In this document: piece after piece, positions 41,722 to 50,362 of the stretch
Position numbering within the stretch: position 1 is the first letter of the stretch
Layout: each line of letters starts with the position of its first letter
Source of the DNA: Phaeobacter sp. G2
GTDB lineage: Bacteria; Pseudomonadota; Alphaproteobacteria; Rhodobacterales; Rhodobacteraceae
NCBI GenBank assembly: GCA_025163595.1
Contig: CP104102.1
Span: 62,001 to 126,000 of the forward strand
DNA: 64,000 nucleotides
Direction of reading: 5' to 3'
Notes under the pieces: model-generated
What the model saw: the letters and a program-made list of their open reading frames with translations, nothing else
What the model was told of the DNA's origin: nothing
Database searches by the model: none
Position numbers and translations under genes: made by a program

Positions 41722-42789
41722 ATGAGAGCACTGCGCTTTCACGCTGCGAAGGACCTGCGGGTCGAGGATATTGCACTGCCGACGGACCCGGCCGAGGACG
41801 AAGTCGTCATCGAAAACCGTTTCGTCGGGATTTGTGGCACGGATTTGCACGAATACGCTTATGGCCCGATTTTCGTTCCGCAGGACGAGGACGGCAAAAC
41901 CGCCGCGCCCCAGGTTCTGGGCCATGAATATGGCGGCACGGTTACCAAGGTCGGCAAGGGGGTGACCCATGTGAAAGTGGGCGACCGCGTGTCGGTACAG
42001 CCCTTCATCACGCCCCGCAGCGGCGATTATTATGTCGACCGCGGTGAATTCAACCTGTCGGACGCGATGCAGCTGGCCGGTCTGAGCTGGATCGGTGGCG
42101 GCATGGCACAAGAGAGCCTGCTAAAGGGCTATAACGTCTACAAAGTGCCTGAAGACATGACGGACGAAGACGCCGCCCTGGTCGAACCGACCGCCGTGGC
42201 TGTCTATGGCGTTGATCGCGGTGGGGTCAACGCGGGCGATTCCGTTCTGGTCACCGGCGCGGGCCCGATCGGGCTGTTGACGCTGCTGGCGGCACGGGCT
42301 GCTGGTGCGGTGCAGATGTTCGTTTCGGATCCTAACGCCACCCGCCTGAAAATCGCAAAGGAGATTATTCCTGATGTGATCACGATCAACCCGACCGAAG
42401 AAAACGTCGGCGACGTGATCCGGGCGGCTACCGAAGGTGGCGTCGGCTGCGACGTTGCGCTGGAATGTGTGGGGAATACCTTGGCGTTGCAGGCTTGTGT
42501 CGATGCGGTTCGTAAACGCGGCGTCGTCGTCCAAATTGGCCTGCACCCAGGTGAGGCCCCGGTCAATTGGTTCGACGTTGTTTACAAGGACATCGATTTG
42601 CGGGGGTCCTGGGCCTATACCGCGCAAATGTGGCCCCGCGTGATGCGCCTGATTGCTTCGGGTCAAATCCCGGCCCGCAAAGTTGTGACCAAAACCGTGA
42701 CGCTTGATACCGTGATCAAGGACGGGTTTGACGCGTTGTTGGATCCGGCGGGCACACAACTGAAGATCCTAATCGATCTGAATGGCTGA
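41722..42789 (+). CDS. Zn-type medium-chain alcohol dehydrogenase (2,3-butanediol/sorbitol dehydrogenase-like)
   Basis: This 355-residue MDR enzyme starts at the ATG behind GGGGAGGATACCC. Catalytic zinc ligands are visible: Cys in GICGTDLHEY (about 36-45), HE in LGHEYGGTV (about 66-74) and Glu in VEPTAVAVYG. The NAD-binding turn is VTGAGPIGLLTLLAA (about 174-188). The four-Cys structural zinc loop usually found after the GDRVSVQP region is absent: residues PFITPRSGDYYVDRGEFN contain no cysteine. Related enzymes oxidise vicinal diols or polyols. It is a single-gene unit followed by a strong terminator. Confidence 0.88.
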   Translation: MRALRFHAAKDLRVEDIALPTDPAEDEVVIENRFVGICGTDLHEYAYGPIFVPQDEDGKTAAPQVLGHEYGGTVTKVGKGVTHVKVGDRVSVQPFITPRSGDYYVDRGEFNLSDAMQLAGLSWIGGGMAQESLLKGYNVYKVPEDMTDEDAALVEPTAVAVYGVDRGGVNAGDSVLVTGAGPIGLLTLLAARAAGAVQMFVSDPNATRLKIAKEIIPDVITINPTEENVGDVIRAATEGGVGCDVALECVGNTLALQACVDAVRKRGVVVQIGLHPGEAPVNWFDVVYKDIDLRGSWAYTAQMWPRVMRLIASGQIPARKVVTKTVTLDTVIKDGFDALLDPAGTQLKILIDLNG

Positions 42790-42836
42790 CGTCAGAGGGT
42801 TCCTCCCGCCCTTTGAGCGCAACGTCGGCACGTCGG

Positions 42837-42870
42837 AAGGCCAAGGCACGCAAGTGCCTTGGCCTTTTGC
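42837..42870 (+). terminator. Terminator after the alcohol dehydrogenase gene
   Basis: AAGGCCAAGGCAC (42837-42849) and GTGCCTTGGCCTT (42854-42866) form a perfect 13-pair stem with a GCAA loop, followed by TTTGCC. Confidence 0.85.
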
Positions 42871-42920
42871 CTTGCGCCACGTGGGAACGGGAGTTCGCAG
42901 CGCAAAGCAAGGGGCAGGGG

Positions 42921-44126
42921 TCAGACGCGTTCAAGCAGAAGGGCGACGCCCTGACCGACCCCAACACACATCGACACAATGGCGCGCCGCGCGGTGCCCT
43001 GCGAAAGCTGAATAGCGGCACTACCGGCAATTCGGGCACCGGACATGCCCAACGGATGCCCAAGGGCGATCGCCCCACCATTGGGATTCACGCGCGGATC
43101 GTTGTCAGGGATGCCCAGCCCGCGCAGACAGGCCAGCACTTGCGCCGCAAAGGCCTCGTTCATTTCGAAGAGATCGATGTCTTCGGTGGTCAGGCCGTGC
43201 TGAGTCAGCAGTTTCTGCACCGCTGGCACCGGCCCGTAGCCCATTAACCGCGGCGGCACCCCGGCAGACGCGCCACCAACCACCCGTGCGAGAGGCCGCA
43301 ACCCATGGCGTTGTACCGCCGCCCCCGAAGCCAGTATCAGCGCCGCCGCCCCGTCATTCACTCCCGAAGCATTGCCAGCGGTCACAGATCCGTCCGTCCG
43401 AGTGATCGGGCGCAGCCGTGCCAGATCGGCCAGTTGGGTGTCGGGTCGGGGGTGTTCGTCTGCGGCTATGACCTTGGTTTTGCCACGGCCGGCTGGCACC
43501 TCGACCGGGATGATTTCAGGGGTGAAACGTCCTGCGGTTTGGGCCTGTCCCGTTTTACGCTGCGAGTCGGCGGCAAAAGCGTCCTGGTCTGCGCGGCTGA
43601 TGTCCATTTCATCCGCCAGGTTCTGCGCCGTCTGAGGCATCGAATCTGTCCCATAGGCAGCCTGCATCTTGGGGTTAATGAAACGCCAGCCGATGGTGGT
43701 GTCCTCCATCGCGACGGCGCGTGAAAAGGCGCGATCAGATTTCAGCAGGACAAAGGGTGCGCGGCTCATGCTTTCGGCGCCACCGGCGATGGCCAGGTGC
43801 ATTTCCCCGGCCTTGATCGTGCGAGCGGTGGTCAGAACGGCCTCTAGCCCGGAACCGCACAGGCGGTTTACCGTGACCCCCGGCACCTGTTCAGGTAATC
43901 CAGCCAGCAAACTGGACATGCGGGCAATGTTGCGGTTGTCCTCTCCTGCCTGATTGGCGCACCCCAGCCAGACCTCCTCGACTTCGGACGGGTCCATCCC
44001 CGGATTCCGGCGCAGTAATTCGGCCAGTGGAATGGCCGCTAGATCATCAGGGCGCAGGCCGGACAGGCCGCCGCCATGACGCCCGATGGGCGTGCGGATG
44101 TAATCGCAAAGGAAGACGTCGTTCAT
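42921..44126 (-). CDS. Acetyl-CoA acyltransferase (3-oxoadipyl-CoA thiolase-like)
   Basis: This 401-residue thiolase has the catalytic Cys in [13 protein letters not shown] (about 85-97), the second active-site His in [18 protein letters not shown] (about 344-361) and the C-terminal Cys in SMCVGVGQG. Sequence throughout ([20 protein letters not shown] at the N-terminus; [21 protein letters not shown]) is closest to PcaF-type beta-ketoadipyl-CoA thiolases. It follows the FadB-like gene by 10 bases in a three-gene operon running leftward, and cleaves a 3-oxoacyl-CoA to acetyl-CoA plus a shortened acyl-CoA. Confidence 0.92.
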   Translation of the reverse strand: MNDVFLCDYIRTPIGRHGGGLSGLRPDDLAAIPLAELLRRNPGMDPSEVEEVWLGCANQAGEDNRNIARMSSLLAGLPEQVPGVTVNRLCGSGLEAVLTTARTIKAGEMHLAIAGGAESMSRAPFVLLKSDRAFSRAVAMEDTTIGWRFINPKMQAAYGTDSMPQTAQNLADEMDISRADQDAFAADSQRKTGQAQTAGRFTPEIIPVEVPAGRGKTKVIAADEHPRPDTQLADLARLRPITRTDGSVTAGNASGVNDGAAALILASGAAVQRHGLRPLARVVGGASAGVPPRLMGYGPVPAVQKLLTQHGLTTEDIDLFEMNEAFAAQVLACLRGLGIPDNDPRVNPNGGAIALGHPLGMSGARIAGSAAIQLSQGTARRAIVSMCVGVGQGVALLLERV

Positions 44127-44136
44127 GGGGTACCTC

Positions 44137-46194
44137 TTAGGTATTCAGGCTGTTCAGGGTACGGTTCGCTGCGGCCAGATCAGTCAGAAGGCCGGGAACG
44201 GACCAGGATAAAGGGTCGTTTTCGCAAAGCGCGTTCAGTTGGTCGATCAACATGGGCACGCCGATCCGGTCGGCCTGATACATAAGCCCTCCGCGCCAGC
44301 GAGGGAACCCGTAGCCATGGATCAGAATCAGATCGATATCGGCGGGCCGGGCGGCGATGCCTTCTGTCAGGATGTCACAGGCCTCGGCGATCATGGCCAG
44401 CAGTAAGCGGGCAGAAATCACCTGGGGCGGGATCGGTTCGCGGGGGATTTTCGCCTGGGCGCTGGTGGCAACAATACAGTCCAACACGATCTGCGAGGGC
44501 TGCGGTGTGCCGTCGGCATCATAATCGTACCAGCCGGCATTGGTTTTCCGCCCCAGCCTTTTCAGGTCTTCGACCAGGCGGTCCGCGATCGGCACATAGC
44601 GCCGGTCCTGGCGGTCCCCGGGGGCCTGACGTTTGCGGTTGGCATAGGCGATGTCCAGACCAGACAGATCTTGCGCCTGATAGGGGCCCATGGCCATGCC
44701 AAAGGCGCGCATCGCGGCATCAATGCTGTCCGGGGTGGCCCCCTGCAACAGCAAAGTATCCGCCGCATGGCGATACCGGGTCAGGATGCGATTCCCGATA
44801 AATCCGTCGCATACCCCCGACAGAACCGGCATTTTCCCAAGCCGCCGTGCCAGGGCAAAGGCCACACCCAGCGTCGCGTCGGATGTTTTCTCACCGCGCA
44901 CGATTTCCAGCAGCTTCATGATATGCGCGGGGGCGAAAAAATGCAGACCCAGGAACCGTTCGGGGGTGTCGATTCCCAGGGCCAGTGCGTTCACATTCAG
45001 ATAAGAGGTGTTCGTGGCTAGCACCGCGTCGCGGGGCAGGGCGGCCTGAAGCGCGGCAAATATGGTGCGTTTGACGCTCATGTCCTCGAATGCGGCCTCG
45101 ATGGCCAGGCCTGCGGGGGGCAACCCTTCGTATCCGTATTGAACAGACAAGCGAACCTGCAACACGGCCGGATCCAGCCCGGTGCGGGCCGCACCTTGGG
45201 TAATCAGTCGGGCGATATTGTCCTTAGCGCGGCTCACCGCATTGGCGTCGGTTTCGACCACGGTCACCTCTAGCCCAGCGGTGGCCAGCGCATAGGCGAT
45301 CGAGGCCCCCATGTTGCCGCCACCGACGACGACCGCGCGGCTGAGTTCGGTTTTCGGCGCGGCAAAGGCCTTGCCCTGGGACAGGGCGGCGCGTTCGGCG
45401 AAAAACACATGGCGCAGGGCATGAGCCTGTTGTGACTGGCGCAGGTCCAGGAAGGTGCGCCTTTCGCGCAGCATGGTCTGCTCCAGTGTTTCGGACGCGG
45501 CTGCGGCGACCAGATCAATTGCGAGATGCGGTGCGATCTGTCCCGCGGCCCGCCGGTCGGCCTGGGCATGCGCATCGTCAACCGCCTGGGTGTCCAGGTC
45601 CGGTGCGGGACGCTGATCCGGTATCAGCGCACGGTGCAGTACCTGTTTGCCCACACTGTGGGCGGCGGCGACGGGGTCGGCGGCGATCTGGTCGACCAGC
45701 CCCATATCCAGCCCCTTTTCTGCCGACACGCTGCGCCCCCGGGCGATCATGTCCAGCGCGGCGGCCATCGGTATCAGGCGCGACAACCTTTGCGTGCCGC
45801 CGGCCCCGGGGACGATACCCAGCGTGACCTCTGGCAGGCCCAGCGTGGCCCCCGGCGCCGCGATGCGATACCGGCAAGCCAGCGCGATTTCCAAGCCGCC
45901 CCCCAAGGCCGTCCCGTTGATGGCCGCGATGGTCGGAAACGGCAGGTCGGTCAGTTGGGCCAGCACGTCGTTCAAATGCGGCGGCAGCGGTTTGCCGTCA
46001 AATTCGCGCGCATCCGCACCAGCGACAAAGGCGCGCCCGGCCCCCGTCAGAATCAGGCGTGACGGACGGTCCTGTGCGGCACGCTGGATCGCGTCCAACA
46101 ATTCAGCCCTCATGTCGCGGCCAAACACGTTCAGCGGCGGGTTGTCAAAGGTGACCACGGCCACCTTGTTTTCCAGACGGTAGTGTACGGTCAT
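44137..46194 (-). CDS. Enoyl-CoA hydratase/3-hydroxyacyl-CoA dehydrogenase fusion (FadB/FadJ-like)
   Basis: This 685-residue bifunctional protein has an N-terminal crotonase domain (GAGRAFVAGADAREFDGKPL, about 50-69; ALGGGLEIALACRYRIA; GIVPGAGGTQRLSRL). After a linker come the NAD-binding domain (VVGGGNMGASIAYALATAGL, about 291-310; NTSYLNVNALA; FFAPAHIMKLLEIVRG) and two C-terminal dehydrogenase helical domains (CDGFIGNRILTRY; GWYDYDADG; IHGYGFPRWRGG). It performs hydration and oxidation in beta-oxidation, delivering the 3-oxoacyl-CoA to the neighbouring thiolase. The order crotonase-dehydrogenase matches peroxisomal-type and FadB-type proteins. Confidence 0.93.
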   Translation of the reverse strand: MTVHYRLENKVAVVTFDNPPLNVFGRDMRAELLDAIQRAAQDRPSRLILTGAGRAFVAGADAREFDGKPLPPHLNDVLAQLTDLPFPTIAAINGTALGGGLEIALACRYRIAAPGATLGLPEVTLGIVPGAGGTQRLSRLIPMAAALDMIARGRSVSAEKGLDMGLVDQIAADPVAAAHSVGKQVLHRALIPDQRPAPDLDTQAVDDAHAQADRRAAGQIAPHLAIDLVAAAASETLEQTMLRERRTFLDLRQSQQAHALRHVFFAERAALSQGKAFAAPKTELSRAVVVGGGNMGASIAYALATAGLEVTVVETDANAVSRAKDNIARLITQGAARTGLDPAVLQVRLSVQYGYEGLPPAGLAIEAAFEDMSVKRTIFAALQAALPRDAVLATNTSYLNVNALALGIDTPERFLGLHFFAPAHIMKLLEIVRGEKTSDATLGVAFALARRLGKMPVLSGVCDGFIGNRILTRYRHAADTLLLQGATPDSIDAAMRAFGMAMGPYQAQDLSGLDIAYANRKRQAPGDRQDRRYVPIADRLVEDLKRLGRKTNAGWYDYDADGTPQPSQIVLDCIVATSAQAKIPREPIPPQVISARLLLAMIAEACDILTEGIAARPADIDLILIHGYGFPRWRGGLMYQADRIGVPMLIDQLNALCENDPLSWSVPGLLTDLAAANRTLNSLNT

Positions 46195-46197
46195 CGG

Positions 46198-47652
46198 TCA
46201 GGCCACCGGGTTTGACATGCGGCTGATGAATTTCGTGTTCAGGTAGCCTTCGAAGCTTTCGATGCCGCCTTCGCTGCCATAGCCGCTGTCGTTAATCCCG
46301 CCAAATGGCGTTTCGGGCAGGGCCAGTCCAAAATGGTTGATCGACACCATCCCTGCCGCCAAAGAGGCCGACGCCTGATCGGCGCGTTGCAGCGAATTGG
46401 TAAAGACATAAGAGGCCAGACCAAAGGGCAGGCGATTTGCGCGGCGCAGGGCCTCGTCACTGTCGCGGAATCGCGACACCACCGCGACCGGGCCAAAGGG
46501 TTCGTCATTCATCAGCGCGATGTCGTCGCCGTCAGTGGCAACGACGGTCGGGCTGTAGAAATGTCCGACATTGCCGATGCGCGCGCCGCCGGTGGCAATG
46601 GTGGCGCCGTTTGCGCGGGCATCGGCGACCAGCGCGTCCATCGCATCCACCCGGCCGGAATTGACCAACGGGCCCATTTTGGTGGCTGGGTCCAACCCGT
46701 TGCCAACGTTTACTTTTTCAAACGCATCGACCAAAGCGGGCAAGAAGCTGTCATAGACGCCATCCTGCACATAGAACCGCGTCGGAGAGATACAGACCTG
46801 CCCGGAATTGCGCAGCTTATTGGCGGTCAGCGCGCGGGCCACGGCCTGGGGGTCGACATCGTCGTAAATCAGAACGGGGGCATGGCCTCCCAATTCCATC
46901 GTGACACGTTTCATGTACCGTCCGGCCAGCTCTGCCAGATGTTTGCCAACTGGAACCGAGCCGGTGAAGCTAAGTTTTTTCACCACGGGATGCGCCAGCA
47001 AGGTGTTGGCAATCAGCGATGGGTCCCCCCAGATGATGTTCAGGCACCCCGCGGGCAGGCCGGCCTCTTCCAGGGCGTTGGCAATGGCCATGATCGCCGA
47101 GGGGGTTTCAGATGCGCCTTTCAGCAGCAGCGTACAGCCCGAGGCCAGGGCATTGGCCACCTTTCGGATCGACTGGCTCAGTGGAAAGTTCCACGGCGCG
47201 ATTGCCAGACAGACCCCGACAGGTTCTTTGACCATGATTTGCTGCACCCCAGCCACCCGCGCGGGAATGATGCGGCCATAGACGCGGCGGCCTTCCTCGG
47301 CGTGCCAGTCCACATAATCGGCGGCCGAACGCACCTCGGCCAGGGCCTCGGCCAGGGGTTTGCCCATGTCCAGCGTGATGTTGCGCGCAATCTGGGATTC
47401 GTCGCGGCGCAGAATGTCGGCAAAGCGCCGCAGAATCCGGCTGCGCTCCAGGGCTGACACGCCCTGCCAGGAGTCAAAGGCGGTTTGCGCTGTTTGTACC
47501 GCCTGGTCCAGTTCCTGGGCGGTGATCATCGGCATTTCGGCCAGTGTTTCCTCTGTGGCGGGGTTGGTGATCGCCCGCGTGGAACGGCCTTCGGGGCCGA
47601 TCCTTTTGCCGTTCAGGATGATTTCAATTCGAGGGTAAGTTGCATCGGTCAT
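46198..47652 (-). CDS. NAD(P)-dependent aldehyde dehydrogenase (succinate-semialdehyde dehydrogenase-like)
   Basis: This 484-residue enzyme starts at the ATG at 47652 behind AAAGGACC. Motifs: AIAPWNFPLSQSIRKVANAL (about 151-170), SFTGSVPVGKHLAELAGRYM (about 228-247), catalytic Glu in MELGGHAPVLI (about 251-261), catalytic Cys in NSGQVCISPTRFYV (about 282-295) and a GabD-like C-terminus. It is first in the leftward operon with the FadB-like and thiolase genes, suggesting conversion of an aldehyde intermediate to the acid before CoA activation and beta-oxidation. It is not the salicylaldehyde enzyme, which lies at 31474. Confidence 0.9.
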   Translation of the reverse strand: MTDATYPRIEIILNGKRIGPEGRSTRAITNPATEETLAEMPMITAQELDQAVQTAQTAFDSWQGVSALERSRILRRFADILRRDESQIARNITLDMGKPLAEALAEVRSAADYVDWHAEEGRRVYGRIIPARVAGVQQIMVKEPVGVCLAIAPWNFPLSQSIRKVANALASGCTLLLKGASETPSAIMAIANALEEAGLPAGCLNIIWGDPSLIANTLLAHPVVKKLSFTGSVPVGKHLAELAGRYMKRVTMELGGHAPVLIYDDVDPQAVARALTANKLRNSGQVCISPTRFYVQDGVYDSFLPALVDAFEKVNVGNGLDPATKMGPLVNSGRVDAMDALVADARANGATIATGGARIGNVGHFYSPTVVATDGDDIALMNDEPFGPVAVVSRFRDSDEALRRANRLPFGLASYVFTNSLQRADQASASLAAGMVSINHFGLALPETPFGGINDSGYGSEGGIESFEGYLNTKFISRMSNPVA

Positions 47653-47773
47653 CGCCGGTCCTTTCGATCAGCGCCCGAACGCTACCCGCCCAGCAATTAT
47701 TCCCAGGGGTGGTTCGACGCGAAAAAAACATTGGATAGGCTCACATGTCTGACGCAGGGGCAATTGTCGCAAC

Positions 47774-47789
47774 TGTCAATTCTGAGACA
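47774..47789. promoter_or_regulatory. Dyad TGTC-N8-GACA, candidate site of the AcoR-like regulator
   Basis: TGTCAATTCTGAGACA lies in the 275-base divergent gap between the aldehyde dehydrogenase operon and the flavin reductase/LLM/RibB operon. It has the outline of the larger palindrome at 52306-52333 and shares its right half TGAGACA. TTGACA at 47842-47847 is a possible -35. Confidence 0.5.
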
Positions 47790-47927
47790 AGCCGGACGTT
47801 CCGGCTTAGCGCAACTGGGCCAGTGGGCATTTCGGGTTGAATTGACAATTCTCAGGGCAAGCTTGGGTGCCTCGCTGCGATCTGCGGGGCGCTCCTTACA
47901 TTCACTTAGCGGCGGAGAACCGTTCCG

Positions 47928-48455
47928 ATGACGGCACAGGACCTGACCATGACCTCACTGACCGAGGACTTCCGAACGAGTTTACGGTTGTGTGCGGCCA
48001 GCATTTCTCTGGTGACCGCGTGTGACGAAACAGGCGGCTGGCACGGCATGGCTGTTACCAGTTCGGGATCGCTCTCGATGGAACCCCCGTCGATGATGGT
48101 GGCTATTAATCACACGGCCTCGATCCATCCGGTTATCCTGCGCACCGGACGGTTCGCCCTTAACCTGATGGGAGAAGACCGCCTTGACCTGTTAGAGCGG
48201 TTCTCCCGCAGCGACATGCGCGACCAGCGGTTCGTACCGGGTGAATGGACCGATGTGGTCGGGGGCGTGCCTGCACTGAAGGACGCCCTGTCAACGCATA
48301 TTTGCAGTGTGGTCGAACGCCATGATTTTGGCACCCACACAGTTTTCTTTGGTGCGGTCGAGGATGTCATCCTGCCCCGCACGGATCAGGCCACGGCGCC
48401 AATTCTGTGGCTGAACGGCGCGCGCGCTTCTGTTGCGACGCCACTCACCGACTGA
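47928..48455 (+). CDS. Flavin reductase (HpaC/DIM6-NTAB family)
   Basis: This 175-residue protein resembles the FMN-binding flavin reductases of two-component monooxygenases: SLVTACDETGGWHGMAVTSS (about 26-45), MMVAINHTASIHP (about 55-67), GRFALNLMGEDRLDLLERFS (about 73-92) and AILWLNG near the end. It supplies reduced flavin from NAD(P)H. It starts the operon with the LLM monooxygenase and RibB; an ATG at 47949 is an alternative start. A paralogue lies at 52446. Confidence 0.87.
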   Translation: MTAQDLTMTSLTEDFRTSLRLCAASISLVTACDETGGWHGMAVTSSGSLSMEPPSMMVAINHTASIHPVILRTGRFALNLMGEDRLDLLERFSRSDMRDQRFVPGEWTDVVGGVPALKDALSTHICSVVERHDFGTHTVFFGAVEDVILPRTDQATAPILWLNGARASVATPLTD

Positions 48456-48521
48456 CTTGGGCAGGTGCCTGAGCAGAAACCAACGCCCGTATGGGCACTT
48501 AACGAACCTTGGGAGGATTCA

Positions 48522-49610
48522 ATGGATCTCGGACTTTTCCACATGCCCCTGCACCCGGCTGACCGGCCGCTTGTTGATGTGTTGGCAGAGAACACGGAAA
48601 AAATCATTTACGCTGACCAGCTAGGTTTCAAGGAAACCTGGATCGGCGAACATTATTCGGCCTCGACCGAGCCAATCACCGCGCCGATGATGTTCCTGGC
48701 GTCGCTGATCCCCCAGACCAAGCAAATCCGCTTTGGTACGGGTGTGATTTGTCTGCCAAACCACCACCCGGCGCAGGTTGCCGGTCAGGCGGCGCAGTTT
48801 GATCACATGACTGAGGGCCGTTTCAACATGGGTATCGGGCCGGGCGGTCTGGCCTCTGATATGGAACTGTTCGACGTTCTGGACGGCACTGAACGCGCCG
48901 AAAAGTTCGCTGAATCTATCGGTATGATCAAGCAGATCTGGTCGCAGGACCCGCCCTATGACATCAAGGGCAAACACTGGAATATCAAGATCACCGACAA
49001 TATCATTCCCAAACTCGGCGTGGGCTATATGTCCAAGCCCTTTACCAAACCGCATCCCCCGATCTCGCTGTCGTCGATGTCGCCGGATGGTAATTCGGTC
49101 GCCCATGCGGTGAAACAGGGCTGGCGCCCGATCTCGGCCAACTTTGCGCCCGAAAGCACCATCATCAACCACTGGCACAAGTATGTCGAAGGTTGCGAAG
49201 CTATCGGCAAGAAGGCCGACGGCAAAGACTGGTCGGTTGTTCGCAACATCCTGATCGCCGAAAGCGACGCCCAGGCAGAAGACTGGCTGCTGGATCCCAA
49301 AGGGTCGGATTTCTACTACTTCGACTACCTGTGGGAAGTGCTGAAAGTCGCTGACTATACCGCGGTTATCAAGCCGAATCCGGAAATGTCAGATGACGAG
49401 GTCACGGTCGAATCGATCGTTAAGTCCTCGGTGATCTATGGCTCGCCCAAGACCGTGATTGATAAGATCATGAGCCTGCGTGAGCGTTCGGGTCCGTTCG
49501 GCACTTTGCTGAAGGCGGCGATGGACGGTTCTGGCCATAACCGCGAACGCGAGCGGCTGACGATGCGTCGTCTGGCTGAAGACGTTCTGCCGGTCATTAA
49601 CGCAGGCTGA
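48522..49610 (+). CDS. LLM-class flavin-dependent monooxygenase (luciferase-like)
   Basis: This 362-residue TIM-barrel bacterial-luciferase-family protein starts at the ATG at 48522, 6 bases after GGGAGG. Features include DLGLFHMPLHPADRP at the N-terminus, DQLGFKETWIGEHYSASTEP (about 29-48), RFGTGVICLPNHHPAQVAGQ (about 74-93), HMTEGRFNMGIGPGG and the C-terminal GSPKTVIDKIMSLRERSG. Such enzymes use FMNH2 and O2 for Baeyer-Villiger-type oxidation, epoxidation or desulfurisation; limonene monooxygenase-like and diketocamphane-like enzymes are in this family. The substrate here is unknown. The adjacent flavin reductase and RibB support an FMN-hungry two-component oxygenase. Confidence 0.9.
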   Translation: MDLGLFHMPLHPADRPLVDVLAENTEKIIYADQLGFKETWIGEHYSASTEPITAPMMFLASLIPQTKQIRFGTGVICLPNHHPAQVAGQAAQFDHMTEGRFNMGIGPGGLASDMELFDVLDGTERAEKFAESIGMIKQIWSQDPPYDIKGKHWNIKITDNIIPKLGVGYMSKPFTKPHPPISLSSMSPDGNSVAHAVKQGWRPISANFAPESTIINHWHKYVEGCEAIGKKADGKDWSVVRNILIAESDAQAEDWLLDPKGSDFYYFDYLWEVLKVADYTAVIKPNPEMSDDEVTVESIVKSSVIYGSPKTVIDKIMSLRERSGPFGTLLKAAMDGSGHNRERERLTMRRLAEDVLPVINAG

Positions 49611-49615
49611 GCGGG

Positions 49616-50308
49616 ATGTTGTTTCTGCGAGAACTGGAAATTAAAGGGGACAGCGTTGCTGTCCCCTCGATATCCACCGACGCGCCGTCCGCTGCGGCTT
49701 TGCGCCGGGTCGCCCTGGCGATTGACATCATCGCCTCTGGCGGGATGGTTATCGCTGTCGATGATGACATGCGCGAAAACGAAGGCGACCTGATCGCTTC
49801 GGCCGCAACGATTACGCCGGATATGGTGGCCTTTATGGTTAATCATTCCACCGGTATCCTGTGCGCAGCAATGAGCGGCGCAAAGGCGGATGCCTTGGAT
49901 CTGCCGCCAATGGTGGCGCGCAACGACGATCCTCAGGCGACGGCCTTTACCGTCACATGCGATGCGAATGGCTGTAGTACGGGCGTTTCTGCAAACGACC
50001 GCGCCCTGACATTCCAAGTGTTGTCTGCCAACACACCGGACCCGTCCGCGATCAGACGGCCCGGCCATGTGTTCCCCCTGCGTGCCCGCGAGGGTGGTGT
50101 TCTGGTGCGGGATGGCCACACCGAGGCGACCTATGACTTGGTGCGTCTAGCCGGGCATGAGCCTGTGGGTGTGTTGTGCGAGCTGGTGAACCCCGATGGC
50201 TCGATGATGTGTGGTCAGCGGCTTGACGATTTTGCCGCGCAGCATGGCCTGTTGAAAATCACCATCGCCGATCTGATGGACTGGCGCCGCGCGCATAACG
50301 ACCTGTAA
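49616..50308 (+). CDS. ribB: 3,4-dihydroxy-2-butanone 4-phosphate synthase
   Basis: This 230-residue monofunctional enzyme is without the RibA (GTP cyclohydrolase II) domain. All RibB motifs are present: VDDDMRENEGDLIASA (about 48-63) with the metal-binding Glu, NHSTGIL, RRPGHVFPLRAREGGVL (about 143-159), GHTEATYDLVRLAG (about 163-176) and CELVNPDGSM. It converts ribulose 5-phosphate to the C4 precursor of lumazine. It lies 5 bases after the LLM monooxygenase, with no riboswitch between, so flavin precursor synthesis is tied to oxygenase expression rather than to FMN feedback. Confidence 0.95.
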   Translation: MLFLRELEIKGDSVAVPSISTDAPSAAALRRVALAIDIIASGGMVIAVDDDMRENEGDLIASAATITPDMVAFMVNHSTGILCAAMSGAKADALDLPPMVARNDDPQATAFTVTCDANGCSTGVSANDRALTFQVLSANTPDPSAIRRPGHVFPLRAREGGVLVRDGHTEATYDLVRLAGHEPVGVLCELVNPDGSMMCGQRLDDFAAQHGLLKITIADLMDWRRAHNDL

Positions 50309-50311
50309 GGC

Positions 50312-50340
50312 CCGGCCCCCGGAGGATCGGGGCCGGGCCC
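50312..50340 (+). terminator. GC-rich hairpin after ribB
   Basis: GGCCCGGCCCC (50312 onward) and GGGGCCGGGCC (ending near 50339) form a long GC stem with a short loop but no T-run. It may attenuate transcription between ribB and the CaiB-family gene. Confidence 0.45.
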
Positions 50341-50362
50341 GCGCTAAACTGAGGAGAAGCAA

